Assembly: GCA_937967725.1 (NCBI GenBank)
Contig: CALBSY010000196.1
Location: forward strand, 1-9,044
DNA: 9,044 nt
Direction: 5' to 3'
From: an uncultured Alphaproteobacteria bacterium
GTDB taxonomy: Bacteria > Pseudomonadota > Alphaproteobacteria > Caulobacterales > Aquidulcibacteraceae
Shown here: positions 1-5,706 of the stretch, one piece after another
Layout of the letters: the number at the start of each line of letters is the position of its first letter
Position numbering within the stretch: the stretch's first letter is position 1
Notes under the pieces: model-generated
Databases searched by the model: none
What the model saw: the letters and a program-made list of their open reading frames with translations, nothing else
Told to the model about the DNA's origin: nothing
Made by a program: the position numbers and the translations under genes

Positions 1-927
1 TGCGTGCTCCCACTCCGCTTCGGTTGGCAGGCGACAGCCGGCCCAGCGCGCGTAGGCGTCGGCTTCATAATAACTCACGTGACACACGGGCTCGTTGGCG
101 TCGAGCGCGCGCTCGCCTTGCAGCGTGAACAGCCGCTCGCCGCGCCAATAGAGCGGCGCGTTCCAGCCTTCAGCGCGCACCGTGTCCCAGCCATCGCTCA
201 GCCATAGATCGGGACGATCGTAGCCGCCGTCCTCGATGAAGGCGCGATACTCGCCGGCCGTGACCAACCGGTCGGCGAGGGCGTAGGGCTCGAGATAAAT
301 CCTGTGCCGCGGGCCCTCATTGTCGAAGGCGAAGCTTTTTCCAGCGTGCCCGATCTCAACGAGGCCGCCGCTGAAATCGAGCCACGCGACAGGCGCGGGC
401 GCTGCTGTCTGCGCCGCTTTCTCGCGTGGCTGATAACTGGGCGAAAGCGGATTGAGCGAAAAGAGATGCTTCACATCCATCAGCATCAATTCCTGATGCT
501 GTTCTTCGTGCGCTAGACCGAGCGCCAATAATTTTGGGTCGATGTCGCCGAACGCCTTGAGCATCGCCGCGTCGACGTGCTCGCGATAGGCATGCACGTC
601 TTCCAGGCTCGGGCGTGAGATGAGGCCGCGCTGCGGGCGCGGATGCCGCTCTCCCTCAGCGTTGTAATAGGAGTTGAACAGATACGCGAAGCGCGGGTCG
701 AATAATTTGTATCCGGACTGGTCGCGCAAGAAGAAGGTCTCGAAGAACCAAGTCGTGTGCGCGAGATGCCACTTGACCGGGCTCGCGTCCGGCATCGATT
801 GCAACGCCTGATCTTCGGCGCTCAGGGCTCTGGTCAAGCGGAGGCTGCGTGCGCGCGTGTGCTCAAAGCGGGCCCGGAGATCGCTGGACGCAAGGGGCGC
901 CGCCGACACGTGCTGAGATGTCGTCAT
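1..927 (-). CDS. egtB: Ergothioneine biosynthesis protein EgtB (hercynine sulfoxide synthase), 3' end cut by window edge
   Basis: EgtB is a cytoplasmic non-haem iron(II) enzyme that uses oxygen to join a cysteine-containing thiol donor to hercynine (trimethyl-histidine), the central step of ergothioneine synthesis. I translated this frame by hand: 309 codons are visible from ATG 927, open to base 1. The N-terminal DinB-like helical domain (about residues 15-165) has the expected three iron ligands, H57 in the WHLAHTTWF stretch and H140/H144 in the HEEQHQE motif, followed by the DVKHLFSLNPL signature. An FNSYYN...ERHPRP stretch lies around residues 84-98. The FGE-sulfatase-like domain starts near residue 187 and reaches RLPTEAEWEH at the edge, so roughly 110 C-terminal residues of a typical ~420 are outside. 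EgtD, the methyltransferase partner, is often adjacent and may lie beyond the left edge (inference). Whether the thiol donor is cysteine or gamma-glutamylcysteine cannot be told here. Identification is secure. Confidence 0.95.
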   Translation of the reverse strand, partial: MTTSQHVSAAPLASSDLRARFEHTRARSLRLTRALSAEDQALQSMPDASPVKWHLAHTTWFFETFFLRDQSGYKLFDPRFAYLFNSYYNAEGERHPRPQRGLISRPSLEDVHAYREHVDAAMLKAFGDIDPKLLALGLAHEEQHQELMLMDVKHLFSLNPLSPSYQPREKAAQTAAPAPVAWLDFSGGLVEIGHAGKSFAFDNEGPRHRIYLEPYALADRLVTAGEYRAFIEDGGYDRPDLWLSDGWDTVRAEGWNAPLYWRGERLFTLQGERALDANEPVCHVSYYEADAYARWAGCRLPTEAEWEHA

Positions 928-934
928 CGCTCTC

Positions 935-972
935 GGAACCATCATACAGAGATGGGGTTCCCTGCGAACCCC
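935..972 (-). promoter_or_regulatory. Two mutually exclusive hairpins in the egtB leader
   Basis: Read as egtB-strand RNA, 972-966 (GGGGUUC) pairs perfectly with 960-954 (GAACCCC) around a 5-nt loop. Alternatively 961-957 and 954-951 pair with 943-940 and 939-935, giving nine pairs with a two-base bulge and a 7-nt loop. Both use bases 954-960, so they cannot coexist. The second hairpin ends 7 nt before the ATG, beside the weak GAGAG ribosome-binding sequence. Neither is followed by a U-run, so translational control or an operator is likelier than an intrinsic terminator. The pairing is seen in the sequence; the regulatory role is inference. Confidence 0.4.
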
Positions 973-1086
973 GAAACAGCGCAGCTATAGGAAATATCTT
1001 TCGCGTGAGCGCTGGCGACGGTTACGGCGTTGCCGTTAGCTTTTGCTTTCAGTGAACTTATTGCGTGGTCCCGCTGAGCATGAAAC

Positions 1087-2046
1087 TCACGTCACCAATA
1101 CGACCTTGCCCGCATGCGCGCCGCTTTCCAGGCGCTTGTGCGCGGCTTCGGCGTCGGCGAGCGGGAACGTCGAGTCGATCACGGGCTTGATCTTGCCCGC
1201 TTCGATCCATGGCCAAACTACACGTTCGACTTCGCGCGCGATGCGCGCTTTCTCCGCCGCCGGACGCGACCGCAGGGTTGAGCCGGTGAGTGTCAGGCGC
1301 TTCAGCATCAGGCGCATCAGATTGAGTTCGGCGTGCGGCCCCTTCAGGAAGGCGATAATCACGCAGCGGCCGTGATCGTTCAGCACATTGAGATTCTTCT
1401 GGATGTATGGCCCGCCGACCATGTCGAGCACGACATCGGCGCCGTCGAGGTCCTTCACGATAGCCTCGAAGTCTTCTGTGCGATAATTGACGCCACGCTC
1501 GGCCCCCAGCTGTTCGCACAGCTTCACCTTGGCGGCGTCGCCGGCGGTCGCGAGCACGCGCGCGCCGTGCGCCTTGGCCATCTGGATTGCGGTGGTGCCG
1601 ATGCCCGAAGCGCCGCCATGCACCAGCAGCGTTTCCTTAGGCCTGAGCGCCGCCGTTTCGAACACGTTGGCCCACACCGTCATCACCGTTTCCGGCAGCG
1701 CCGCCGCCTCTGTCAGCGAGAGCCCTTTTGGGACGGGCAGCGCGGCGCCTTCATCGGCGAGCGCGTAGGTGGCGTAGCCGCCGCCGGAAAGGAGCGCGCA
1801 TACTTCGTCGCCCTCATGCCAGCGCGTGACGCCAGCGCCAACGCTTTCGATCACGCCAGCCACTTCGAGGCCCAGCGTCTCCGGCGCGCCGGGAGGCGGC
1901 GGGTAAAGCCCCGCGCGCTGCATCAGGTCGGGCCGGTTCACGCCGGCGGCGGCGACGCGGATTAAGATTTCGCCTTTGCCCGGATTCGGCCTGTCGACGA
2001 CGGCGAGTTTGAGCGGTCCTTCGCCTCCATGGATGATTTTGCGCAT
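1087..2046 (-). CDS. NAD(P)H-quinone oxidoreductase, PIG3 (TP53I3) family
   Basis: This is a 319-residue zinc-free medium-chain dehydrogenase/reductase of the quinone oxidoreductase class, full length for the family. The N-terminal GroES-like substrate domain carries AAAGVNRPDLMQRAGLYPPPPGA (about 32-54) and GLEVAGVIESVG (59-70). The Rossmann dinucleotide site is HGGASGIGTTAIQMAK (143-158). The LTGSTLRSR stretch (253-261) is typical of the PIG3 branch. No structural or catalytic zinc cysteines are present. The expected role is NADPH-dependent one- or two-electron reduction of quinones or enals in the cytoplasm; the true substrate cannot be inferred. ATG 2046 has GGAG about 8 nt upstream. It is divergent from the DUF1192/rcdA pair across only 67 bp; a possible -10 (TAGAAT, 2084-2079) for this gene lies there without a clear -35. 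It is 159 bp upstream of egtB on the same strand, so partial co-transcription is possible. Confidence 0.93.
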   Translation of the reverse strand: MRKIIHGGEGPLKLAVVDRPNPGKGEILIRVAAAGVNRPDLMQRAGLYPPPPGAPETLGLEVAGVIESVGAGVTRWHEGDEVCALLSGGGYATYALADEGAALPVPKGLSLTEAAALPETVMTVWANVFETAALRPKETLLVHGGASGIGTTAIQMAKAHGARVLATAGDAAKVKLCEQLGAERGVNYRTEDFEAIVKDLDGADVVLDMVGGPYIQKNLNVLNDHGRCVIIAFLKGPHAELNLMRLMLKRLTLTGSTLRSRPAAEKARIAREVERVVWPWIEAGKIKPVIDSTFPLADAEAAHKRLESGAHAGKVVLVT

Positions 2047-2113
2047 CTTGTTCTCCGCCGCGGCTTAAACGCGAGGTCATTCTAGGATAGACTAGGGGCA
2101 GGAGGTCAGGCCA

Positions 2114-2314
2114 ATGCTCGATGACGATCCCTTCGCTCCGCCGGTCAAGAAGGCTGTACCGCTCGAGCAGCAGCTTGAGAACGCGTCGATCGACGAACTG
2201 GAGCACCGCATCGAACGCCTGAAATCCGAAATCAGCGCGTGTCAGCGTGCGATCGAGGCCAAGCGCGCGCAGCGTGCAGCGGCGGATTCAGTGTTCGGGG
2301 CGCGCCCGTCTTAA
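2114..2314 (+). CDS. DUF1192 family small protein
   Basis: A 66-residue protein of the alphaproteobacterial DUF1192 family, whose biochemical role is unknown. It has an acidic N-terminus (MLDDDPF), a short proline/lysine patch, then a heptad-like helix from about 23 to 58 including SIDELEHRIERLKSEI and a basic AKRAQRAAADSVF end, the usual family pattern of a short coiled coil. The start is well supported: an AGGAGG ribosome-binding site ends 8 nt before ATG 2114. It lies 44 nt upstream of rcdA on the same strand and is probably co-transcribed with it; I recall this pairing recurring in alphaproteobacteria. A shared process with RcdA is a reasonable guess but is not shown by the sequence. Confidence 0.85.
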   Translation: MLDDDPFAPPVKKAVPLEQQLENASIDELEHRIERLKSEISACQRAIEAKRAQRAAADSVFGARPS

Positions 2315-2358
2315 CCTTTGGGGCCTAGCGGCCCGCTCGTTGCAAACTTTGCGGGCCT

Positions 2359-2877
2359 ATGACCGATAAGAGCCAAGCTTCCCCAATCAGGAGCGGTTTT
2401 GATCCGCAGCGGGCGATGGATTTCGCCCGCTCGGAGCTGTTCGAGCGCACCTTTAAGGAAGGCATGGCGCTTGTTGAAGAAACCGCCGCCTATCTCGACG
2501 GCCCCGGCCGGGCTGCTTCCAAGCGCCTGTCGCGTACCGCTGCGCTCGCCTATGCTGGCGAAAGCATGCGTCTGACGACACGGCTGATGCAGGTGGCCTC
2601 TTGGCTGCTGGTGCAGCGCGCCGTGCGCGACGGCGAGATTCAGATGAACGAAGCGGCGAGCGAGAAGTATCGGCTGATCGCGCGTGAGACCCAGCCCGCT
2701 GCCGGCTTCGCCGGCGCCGACGATCTGCCGGAAGCGCTGAAGACGCTCATTATCCGCGGCGGCGCTATCTACGAGCGCGTTCGGCGGCTGGACGAGACCA
2801 TGTACGAAGGCGGAGCTGAGCCCAGCAACCCGGTGAGCGATCAGCTGGCGCGGCTGAACGAGGCGTTCGGACGCTAA
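2359..2877 (+). CDS. rcdA: RcdA / DUF1465 family protein, adaptor for regulated ClpXP proteolysis
   Basis: A 172-residue DUF1465 protein. In Caulobacter crescentus, RcdA is a soluble helical adaptor that works with CpdR and PopA to help ClpXP degrade CtrA and other cell-cycle proteins, localising with the protease at the cell pole. The diagnostic core is intact: FARSELFERTFKEGMALVEETAAYL (22-46), ALAYAGESMRLTTRLMQVASWLL (62-84) and the EKYRLI helix (102-107). A third helical segment covers about 124-148. The last 20-25 residues look less ordered, as in the known protein, whose flexible tail matters for function. ATG 2359 has no evident Shine-Dalgarno sequence, so translation may be coupled to DUF1192 or initiated without one; M20 is a less likely start because it shortens the first helix. 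Outside Caulobacter-like species the exact client may differ. Confidence 0.87.
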   Translation: MTDKSQASPIRSGFDPQRAMDFARSELFERTFKEGMALVEETAAYLDGPGRAASKRLSRTAALAYAGESMRLTTRLMQVASWLLVQRAVRDGEIQMNEAASEKYRLIARETQPAAGFAGADDLPEALKTLIIRGGAIYERVRRLDETMYEGGAEPSNPVSDQLARLNEAFGR

Positions 2878-2900
2878 GCCGCCCAATCGGAAGAATGAGA

Positions 2901-2926
2901 AGGGCGCCGGATCGCTCCGGCGCCCT
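2901..2926. terminator. Bidirectional intrinsic terminator between rcdA and rpmE
   Basis: A perfect 10-bp inverted repeat (AGGGCGCCGG / CCGGCGCCCT) with a 6-nt loop sits 23 nt after the rcdA stop and 28 nt after the rpmE stop. On the minus strand it is followed by a moderately T-rich TTCTCATTCTT tract, on the plus strand by CAATTCTGTC. It is well placed to end both convergent transcripts, more convincingly that of rpmE. Confidence 0.8.
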
Positions 2927-2954
2927 CAATTCTGTCAGCGATCGAAGTGAAGGC

Positions 2955-3188
2955 TCAGCCTTCCTTCTTCTTCATGAAGCCGCCGAACTTGTCATTAAAG
3001 CGCGAGACGCGGCCGCCGCGATCCAGGATCTGCTGGTTGCCGCCGGTCCAGGCCGGGTGCGACTTGGAATCGATTTCCAACGCCAGCGTTTGGCCCTCTT
3101 CGCCCCAGGTCGAGCGGGTCTTGAAGGTCGTGCCGTCCGTCATCTGGACGGTGATGAAATGATAATCTGGGTGGCCTTCGGTTTTCAT
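2955..3188 (-). CDS. rpmE: 50S ribosomal protein L31, cysteine-free form
   Basis: A 77-residue L31, a peripheral protein of the large ribosomal subunit that contributes to the bridge with the small subunit. Family hallmarks are HPDYHFITVQMTDGT (6-20), TRSTWG (24-29), HPAWTGGNQQILDRGGRVSRF (44-64) and a lysine-rich end (MKKKEG). None of the four zinc-binding cysteines of the E. coli-type protein is present, so this is the zinc-independent form common in alphaproteobacteria and would not act as a zinc reserve. ATG 3188 has AGGA about 9 nt upstream. The gene is monocistronic, with a candidate promoter at 3221-3249 and the shared terminator downstream. Confidence 0.96.
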   Translation of the reverse strand: MKTEGHPDYHFITVQMTDGTTFKTRSTWGEEGQTLALEIDSKSHPAWTGGNQQILDRGGRVSRFNDKFGGFMKKKEG

Positions 3189-3220
3189 GACCGGATTCCT
3201 GGGGAAAAATCGAAGCGGGG

Positions 3221-3249
3221 CTGATAGCGGAAAGCCGTCGCGCTAGCAA
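3221..3249 (-). promoter_or_regulatory. rpmE: Candidate rpmE promoter
   Basis: On the minus strand TTGCTA (3249-3244) and TATCAG (3226-3221) are separated by 17 nt, each matching 4 of 6 positions of the general -35/-10 consensus. The same bases partly fit the Caulobacter housekeeping pattern (TTG... then GCTANAWC, here GCTATCAG). The -10 hexamer lies 32 nt upstream of the rpmE start, leaving a short leader with the AGGA site. The call rests on position and consensus match only. Confidence 0.35.
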
Positions 3250-3259
3250 GGGTAGGCGC

Positions 3260-3436
3260 ATGATCTGGGTGTTTGTCGGGATTATTGGCGGTCTGGCCGT
3301 GGTGGCGGTGGCCGCCTGGGCGCGGACGTCGCAGCGCCGGGTTGAAGCGGACCAAGCAAAGCGCCGCGAACAAGCCCGTCTCGACGCTGAGGAGGCGGCG
3401 CTGCTCGCCAAGTTGCGGGAGAAGGATCAAGAGTGA
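3260..3436 (+). CDS. Small single-helix membrane protein with charged coiled tail, coupled to DUF3052 gene
   Basis: A 58-residue reading frame that I translated by hand. It starts ATG ATC TGG GTG and ends GAT CAA GAG TGA. Residues 2-21 (IWVFVGIIGGLAVVAVAAWA) form one clear transmembrane helix. Residues 22-58 are strongly charged (RTSQRRVEADQAKRREQAR... KLREKDQE), likely an amphipathic or coiled helix; the arginines after the membrane segment predict a cytoplasmic tail. An AAGGGTAGG sequence lies just upstream of the ATG. Its stop overlaps the GTG start of the DUF3052 gene (GTGA, 3433-3436), strong evidence that it is translated and that the two are coupled. I do not recognise a family. It could act as a membrane anchor or partner for the downstream product; that is inference. 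Confidence 0.72.
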   Translation: MIWVFVGIIGGLAVVAVAAWARTSQRRVEADQAKRREQARLDAEEAALLAKLREKDQE

Positions 3437-3840
3437 AGGCCGCTGGCTATTCCGGGACGCCGCTGGCCAAGAAGCTCGGCTTCAAGGACGGCGAGGCTGT
3501 CTACGCCAAGAGCATGCCCGCCGCGGTGAAAGCGGAGATTCTGGCTACGGCTAAGCCGCGTTTCCGCGCCAGGGCCGTCCAGGACGAGGAGGCCGCGCAC
3601 GTCTTTCACACCAGCGCAGACAAGTTGGGCGCAGATCTGAAGGCCCTGCGCAAGCTGCTCGCACCCGATGGCATGGTTTGGGTCTCCTGGCCCAAGCGCG
3701 CCGCCAAGGTCGAGACCGACATCACCGAGGACGTAATCCGCGCGCTAGCCCTGCCGCTGGGCTTCGTTGACGTAAAGGTCTGCGCCGTGGACGCCACGTG
3801 GTCAGGCCTGAAATTGGTCATTCGCAAGTCGGAGCGATGA
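3433..3840 (+). CDS. DUF3052 family protein
   Basis: A 135-residue protein of the DUF3052 family; no reaction is established that I know of. The N-terminal signature AGYSGTPLAKKLGFKDG (4-20) is clear, and the C-terminal half carries the most conserved parts: LAPDGMVWVSWPKRAAKVETDITEDV (76-101) and ALPLGFVDVKVCAVDATWSGLKLVIRK (107-132). The fold looks like a Rossmann-type alpha/beta domain resembling a small methyltransferase end, but I see no SAM-binding glycine loop. The segment 21-45 looks shortened compared with the family members I recall. The start is GTG at 3433, within the GTGA overlap with the preceding membrane-protein gene, so translation is probably coupled. The protein has no signal or membrane segment and is presumably cytoplasmic. 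Confidence 0.85.
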   Translation: MKAAGYSGTPLAKKLGFKDGEAVYAKSMPAAVKAEILATAKPRFRARAVQDEEAAHVFHTSADKLGADLKALRKLLAPDGMVWVSWPKRAAKVETDITEDVIRALALPLGFVDVKVCAVDATWSGLKLVIRKSER

Positions 3841-3920
3841 GCGGCTGCGTCCAAATCGCCCCCTGCGTGCATCTGTGTCGGCAATGGGGCAGTGGCCCCG
3901 CCTGTCAACGGAGCCTAGCG

Positions 3921-4319
3921 ATGGACGCCGACATCTTCATTCCCTTCACGTTTTTCGCCTTTCTCGCCGCCGTGATCCTGGTGCCGATCCTGGCCAAGGA
4001 GCGCACTAAGCGGTCTGCGCATAGCCTGATTTCGCTGGCGATCTCGCGCGGGCAGGAGCTTGATCCATCCACCATCGCGCGCATGACGGACGAGATGCTC
4101 GAAAACGGGAACCGCGCCCGTCGCAGTCTGGGCAACGGCATCATCCTGCTTTCGCTGGCTGCGGGTTTCATCGGCGCCGGCTATGTCGTCGGCCACTTCG
4201 ACAACGACGGCGACGCCTTCTACGGCATGATGGTTCCCGCGGTGCTGGTCGGCTCGGTCGGTCTCGCCTTCCTGCTTCTCGCAGTCGTGGACTACGCAAC
4301 GAAGCGTCGCGCCGCCTGA
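3921..4319 (+). CDS. Small three-helix membrane protein, DUF6249-like
   Basis: A 132-residue inner-membrane protein. Hydrophobic segments lie at about 6-25, 73-91 and 102-124, with a cytoplasmic-looking loop (26-70) that is charged and contains GQELDPSTIARMTDEM. That loop (a helix ending in a 'repeated use of heat or signal' type LISLAISRGQELDP stretch) resembles DUF6249 proteins, whose function is unknown. The frame is open further upstream to 3798, but that extension overlaps the DUF3052 gene. ATG 3921 is preferred because GGAG lies 8 nt upstream and the product then begins directly with the first helix. It follows the DUF3052 gene by 80 bp and ends just before a strong terminator, so it may be last in a three-gene unit. 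The family assignment is moderately sure; no function is proposed. Confidence 0.75.
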   Translation: MDADIFIPFTFFAFLAAVILVPILAKERTKRSAHSLISLAISRGQELDPSTIARMTDEMLENGNRARRSLGNGIILLSLAAGFIGAGYVVGHFDNDGDAFYGMMVPAVLVGSVGLAFLLLAVVDYATKRRAA

Positions 4320-4347
4320 CTATTTTCGTTAACTACAGTCCATCTCA

Positions 4348-4384
4348 GCGGGAGGCCGGTGACGGCCTCCCGCAACGTCCTTTT
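4348..4384 (+). terminator. Intrinsic terminator after the DUF6249-like gene
   Basis: A perfect 10-bp stem (GCGGGAGGCC / GGCCTCCCGC, 4348-4357 and 4364-4373) with a GGTGAC loop is followed within 8 nt by CCTTTT. It lies 28 nt after the stop codon at 4319 and separates the upstream + strand unit from the acyltransferase gene. Confidence 0.85.
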
Positions 4385-4404
4385 GTGATGCGGCGGCGCG
4401 CGCG

Positions 4405-4420
4405 CAATTCAGGAGAATTG
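4405..4420. promoter_or_regulatory. 16-bp inverted repeat upstream of the acyltransferase gene
   Basis: CAATTC-AGGA-GAATTG is a perfect 6+6 inverted repeat 38 bp before the acyltransferase start, in an otherwise unremarkable AT-richer patch. The position and symmetry suit a dimeric repressor site, but no known operator consensus is recognised. I could not find a convincing -35/-10 pair beside it. Confidence 0.25.
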
Positions 4421-4458
4421 GTTTTACACGTCGCCGGAATAGGCGGACGACACAGCCC

Positions 4459-5706
4459 ATGGGCATGGCGGCGCAGACGGGATTTGGCAGCCGCCGCGCA
4501 GATGTAGACAGTCTGCGCGTTGTCGCTCTCGCGCTGCTGATCGTTTACCACATCTTGCTGGTCTATTCGGGTCACGAGACCTGGCGTGTGAACAGCCTGC
4601 ATCAGGGCTGGTGGTCCGATTATCTCATCACAGCGCTGACGCCATGGCGCATGGTCATGGTGTTCTTTATCGGCGGCGTCGCCGTGCGCTTCATGCTGTC
4701 GCGCCCGAGCTTTGCTGCTTTCGCACGCGAGCGCGCGGCGCGGCTTCTGGTGGCGTTCTTTTTCGCCATCGTCGTGATTATTCCGCCGCAACGCTACGTG
4801 CGCCTTGATGTGCTGGGTGGCGACGCCAGCCAAAACTATCTGCACTATCTGCTGACCGAGGCGCCGTTCGCGAACGCCTACCTGGGCATTCACATTCCGC
4901 AATTCGCGCATGCCTGGTTCCTGCCTTACTTGTTCGCGTATTCCGTCGTCGTTGGCGCCATCTGGTGGTTCGCTCCGAAACTGTTCCGCCGCGTCGATGC
5001 GGTGGTGCAGGCGTCGCCTGTCGCGCTGATCATTGCCGTAACCGCGCTGTGGTTTGTGTTTCTCGAATTCGCGGTGATGCAGGATCATCCGCCCAATCGC
5101 CGGTTCTTCAACGACTTCAGTGCGCATGCGAAGTACTTGCCGGTGTTCATGCTCGGCGTCGCAATTGGCAAGAGCGATGCTTTCCGCGCGGGTCTGGACC
5201 GACTGAAATGGCCGCTCTGGATCGCAACCGCCGGCCTGCTAGTCGTCAACACCGCCGTCACCTGGTTCTATCTGCGCGAGGCCGTGTCGGAGCTCGTCTG
5301 GTTCGTCACGCAGTCGGTCTACGGGACGGCCATGCTGTTCAGCGTCGTCGCGTTCGGCCGGTGGGCGCTGAACCGGCCCTCCAAAGCGCTCACTTATGCG
5401 TCCGACGCTATTTTGCCTGTCTATCTGCTGCACCAGACCATTCTCATTCTCGTGGCCGATACGATCATCAGCCAGCGCTGGCCGTTGCCAATGGAGTTTG
5501 CCGCGCTCGCAGCCGCTGCTTCCATCATCCCCATCGCGATCTACCACGTGCTGATCCGGCGGACGCCTTGGTTGCGCTTCCTGTTCGGGCTGCGTCCAAA
5601 AGCGCGTTCGCACGACGCGCCCCCGCCGGGGGAAGCGGAAGCGGTGCAAGAAAGAGAACAAGATTCTGGCGTGCCGCAAGGCGGCGCGTTGCGCCACTCG
5701 AGCTAG
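4459..5706 (+). CDS. Acyltransferase-3 family integral membrane protein (OpgC/MdoC-like)
   Basis: A 415-residue membrane acyltransferase (PF01757 type). These proteins move acyl groups, commonly acetyl or succinyl, across the inner membrane onto glycans, lipids or other envelope molecules. About ten membrane segments are visible (near 18-36, 62-80, 94-110, 153-172, 187-206, 225-237, 253-271, 281-300, 316-335, 346-366). The family R-x10-H motif is present as R20...H31 in DSLRVVALALLIVYH. HAWFLPYLFAYSVV (151-164) and ILPVYLLHQTILILVA (318-333) resemble the glucan-modifying OpgC branch. The acceptor cannot be inferred and no glycan genes are nearby. ATG 4459 has only a weak GGCGGA site about 14 nt upstream; M3 is an alternative. 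Residues after ~380 are a hydrophilic tail outside the conserved domain. The stop shares CTAG with the convergent antiporter's stop. Confidence 0.88.
   Translation: MGMAAQTGFGSRRADVDSLRVVALALLIVYHILLVYSGHETWRVNSLHQGWWSDYLITALTPWRMVMVFFIGGVAVRFMLSRPSFAAFARERAARLLVAFFFAIVVIIPPQRYVRLDVLGGDASQNYLHYLLTEAPFANAYLGIHIPQFAHAWFLPYLFAYSVVVGAIWWFAPKLFRRVDAVVQASPVALIIAVTALWFVFLEFAVMQDHPPNRRFFNDFSAHAKYLPVFMLGVAIGKSDAFRAGLDRLKWPLWIATAGLLVVNTAVTWFYLREAVSELVWFVTQSVYGTAMLFSVVAFGRWALNRPSKALTYASDAILPVYLLHQTILILVADTIISQRWPLPMEFAALAAAASIIPIAIYHVLIRRTPWLRFLFGLRPKARSHDAPPPGEAEAVQEREQDSGVPQGGALRHSS
5598..5620 (-). terminator. Candidate terminator for the antiporter gene, inside the acyltransferase coding tail
   Basis: On the minus strand, 83 nt past the antiporter stop, GCGCGT (5620-5615) pairs with ACGCGC (5607-5602) around a 7-nt loop and is followed at once by TTTT (5601-5598). 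A CCCCC/GGGGG inverted repeat (5620-5632) abuts it. The stem is short, so efficiency is uncertain, but it is the only hairpin-plus-T-run that I see after this gene. Confidence 0.45.

Noticed and set aside
1024..1036. ACGGC-GTT-GCCGT inverted repeat downstream of the quinone oxidoreductase
   Set aside because: A 5-bp stem without a T-run is expected by chance in DNA of this composition.
1333..1965. A 210-codon plus-strand frame opposite the quinone oxidoreductase
   Set aside because: It is a shadow of an unambiguous PIG3-family gene, with no domain and no ribosome-binding site.
2311..2886. A 191-codon minus-strand frame opposite rcdA
   Set aside because: It covers the conserved DUF1465 gene in antisense and has no recognisable features.
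3886..3899. GGGGC-AGTG-GCCCC hairpin after the DUF3052 gene as a terminator
   Set aside because: The stem is only 5 bp and no T-run follows on either strand, so I do not call it a terminator.
3798..3920. N-terminal extension of the DUF6249-like protein
   Set aside because: It would overlap the DUF3052 gene and add a soluble stretch before a protein that naturally begins with a membrane helix. ATG 3921 has a good ribosome-binding site.
4345..5127. A 260-codon minus-strand reading frame opposite the acyltransferase
   Set aside because: It is exactly antisense to well-conserved acyltransferase motifs, its product is rich in Arg, His and Gln without recognisable domains, and it crosses the terminator at 4348-4373. 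It is an artefact of GC-rich codon use.
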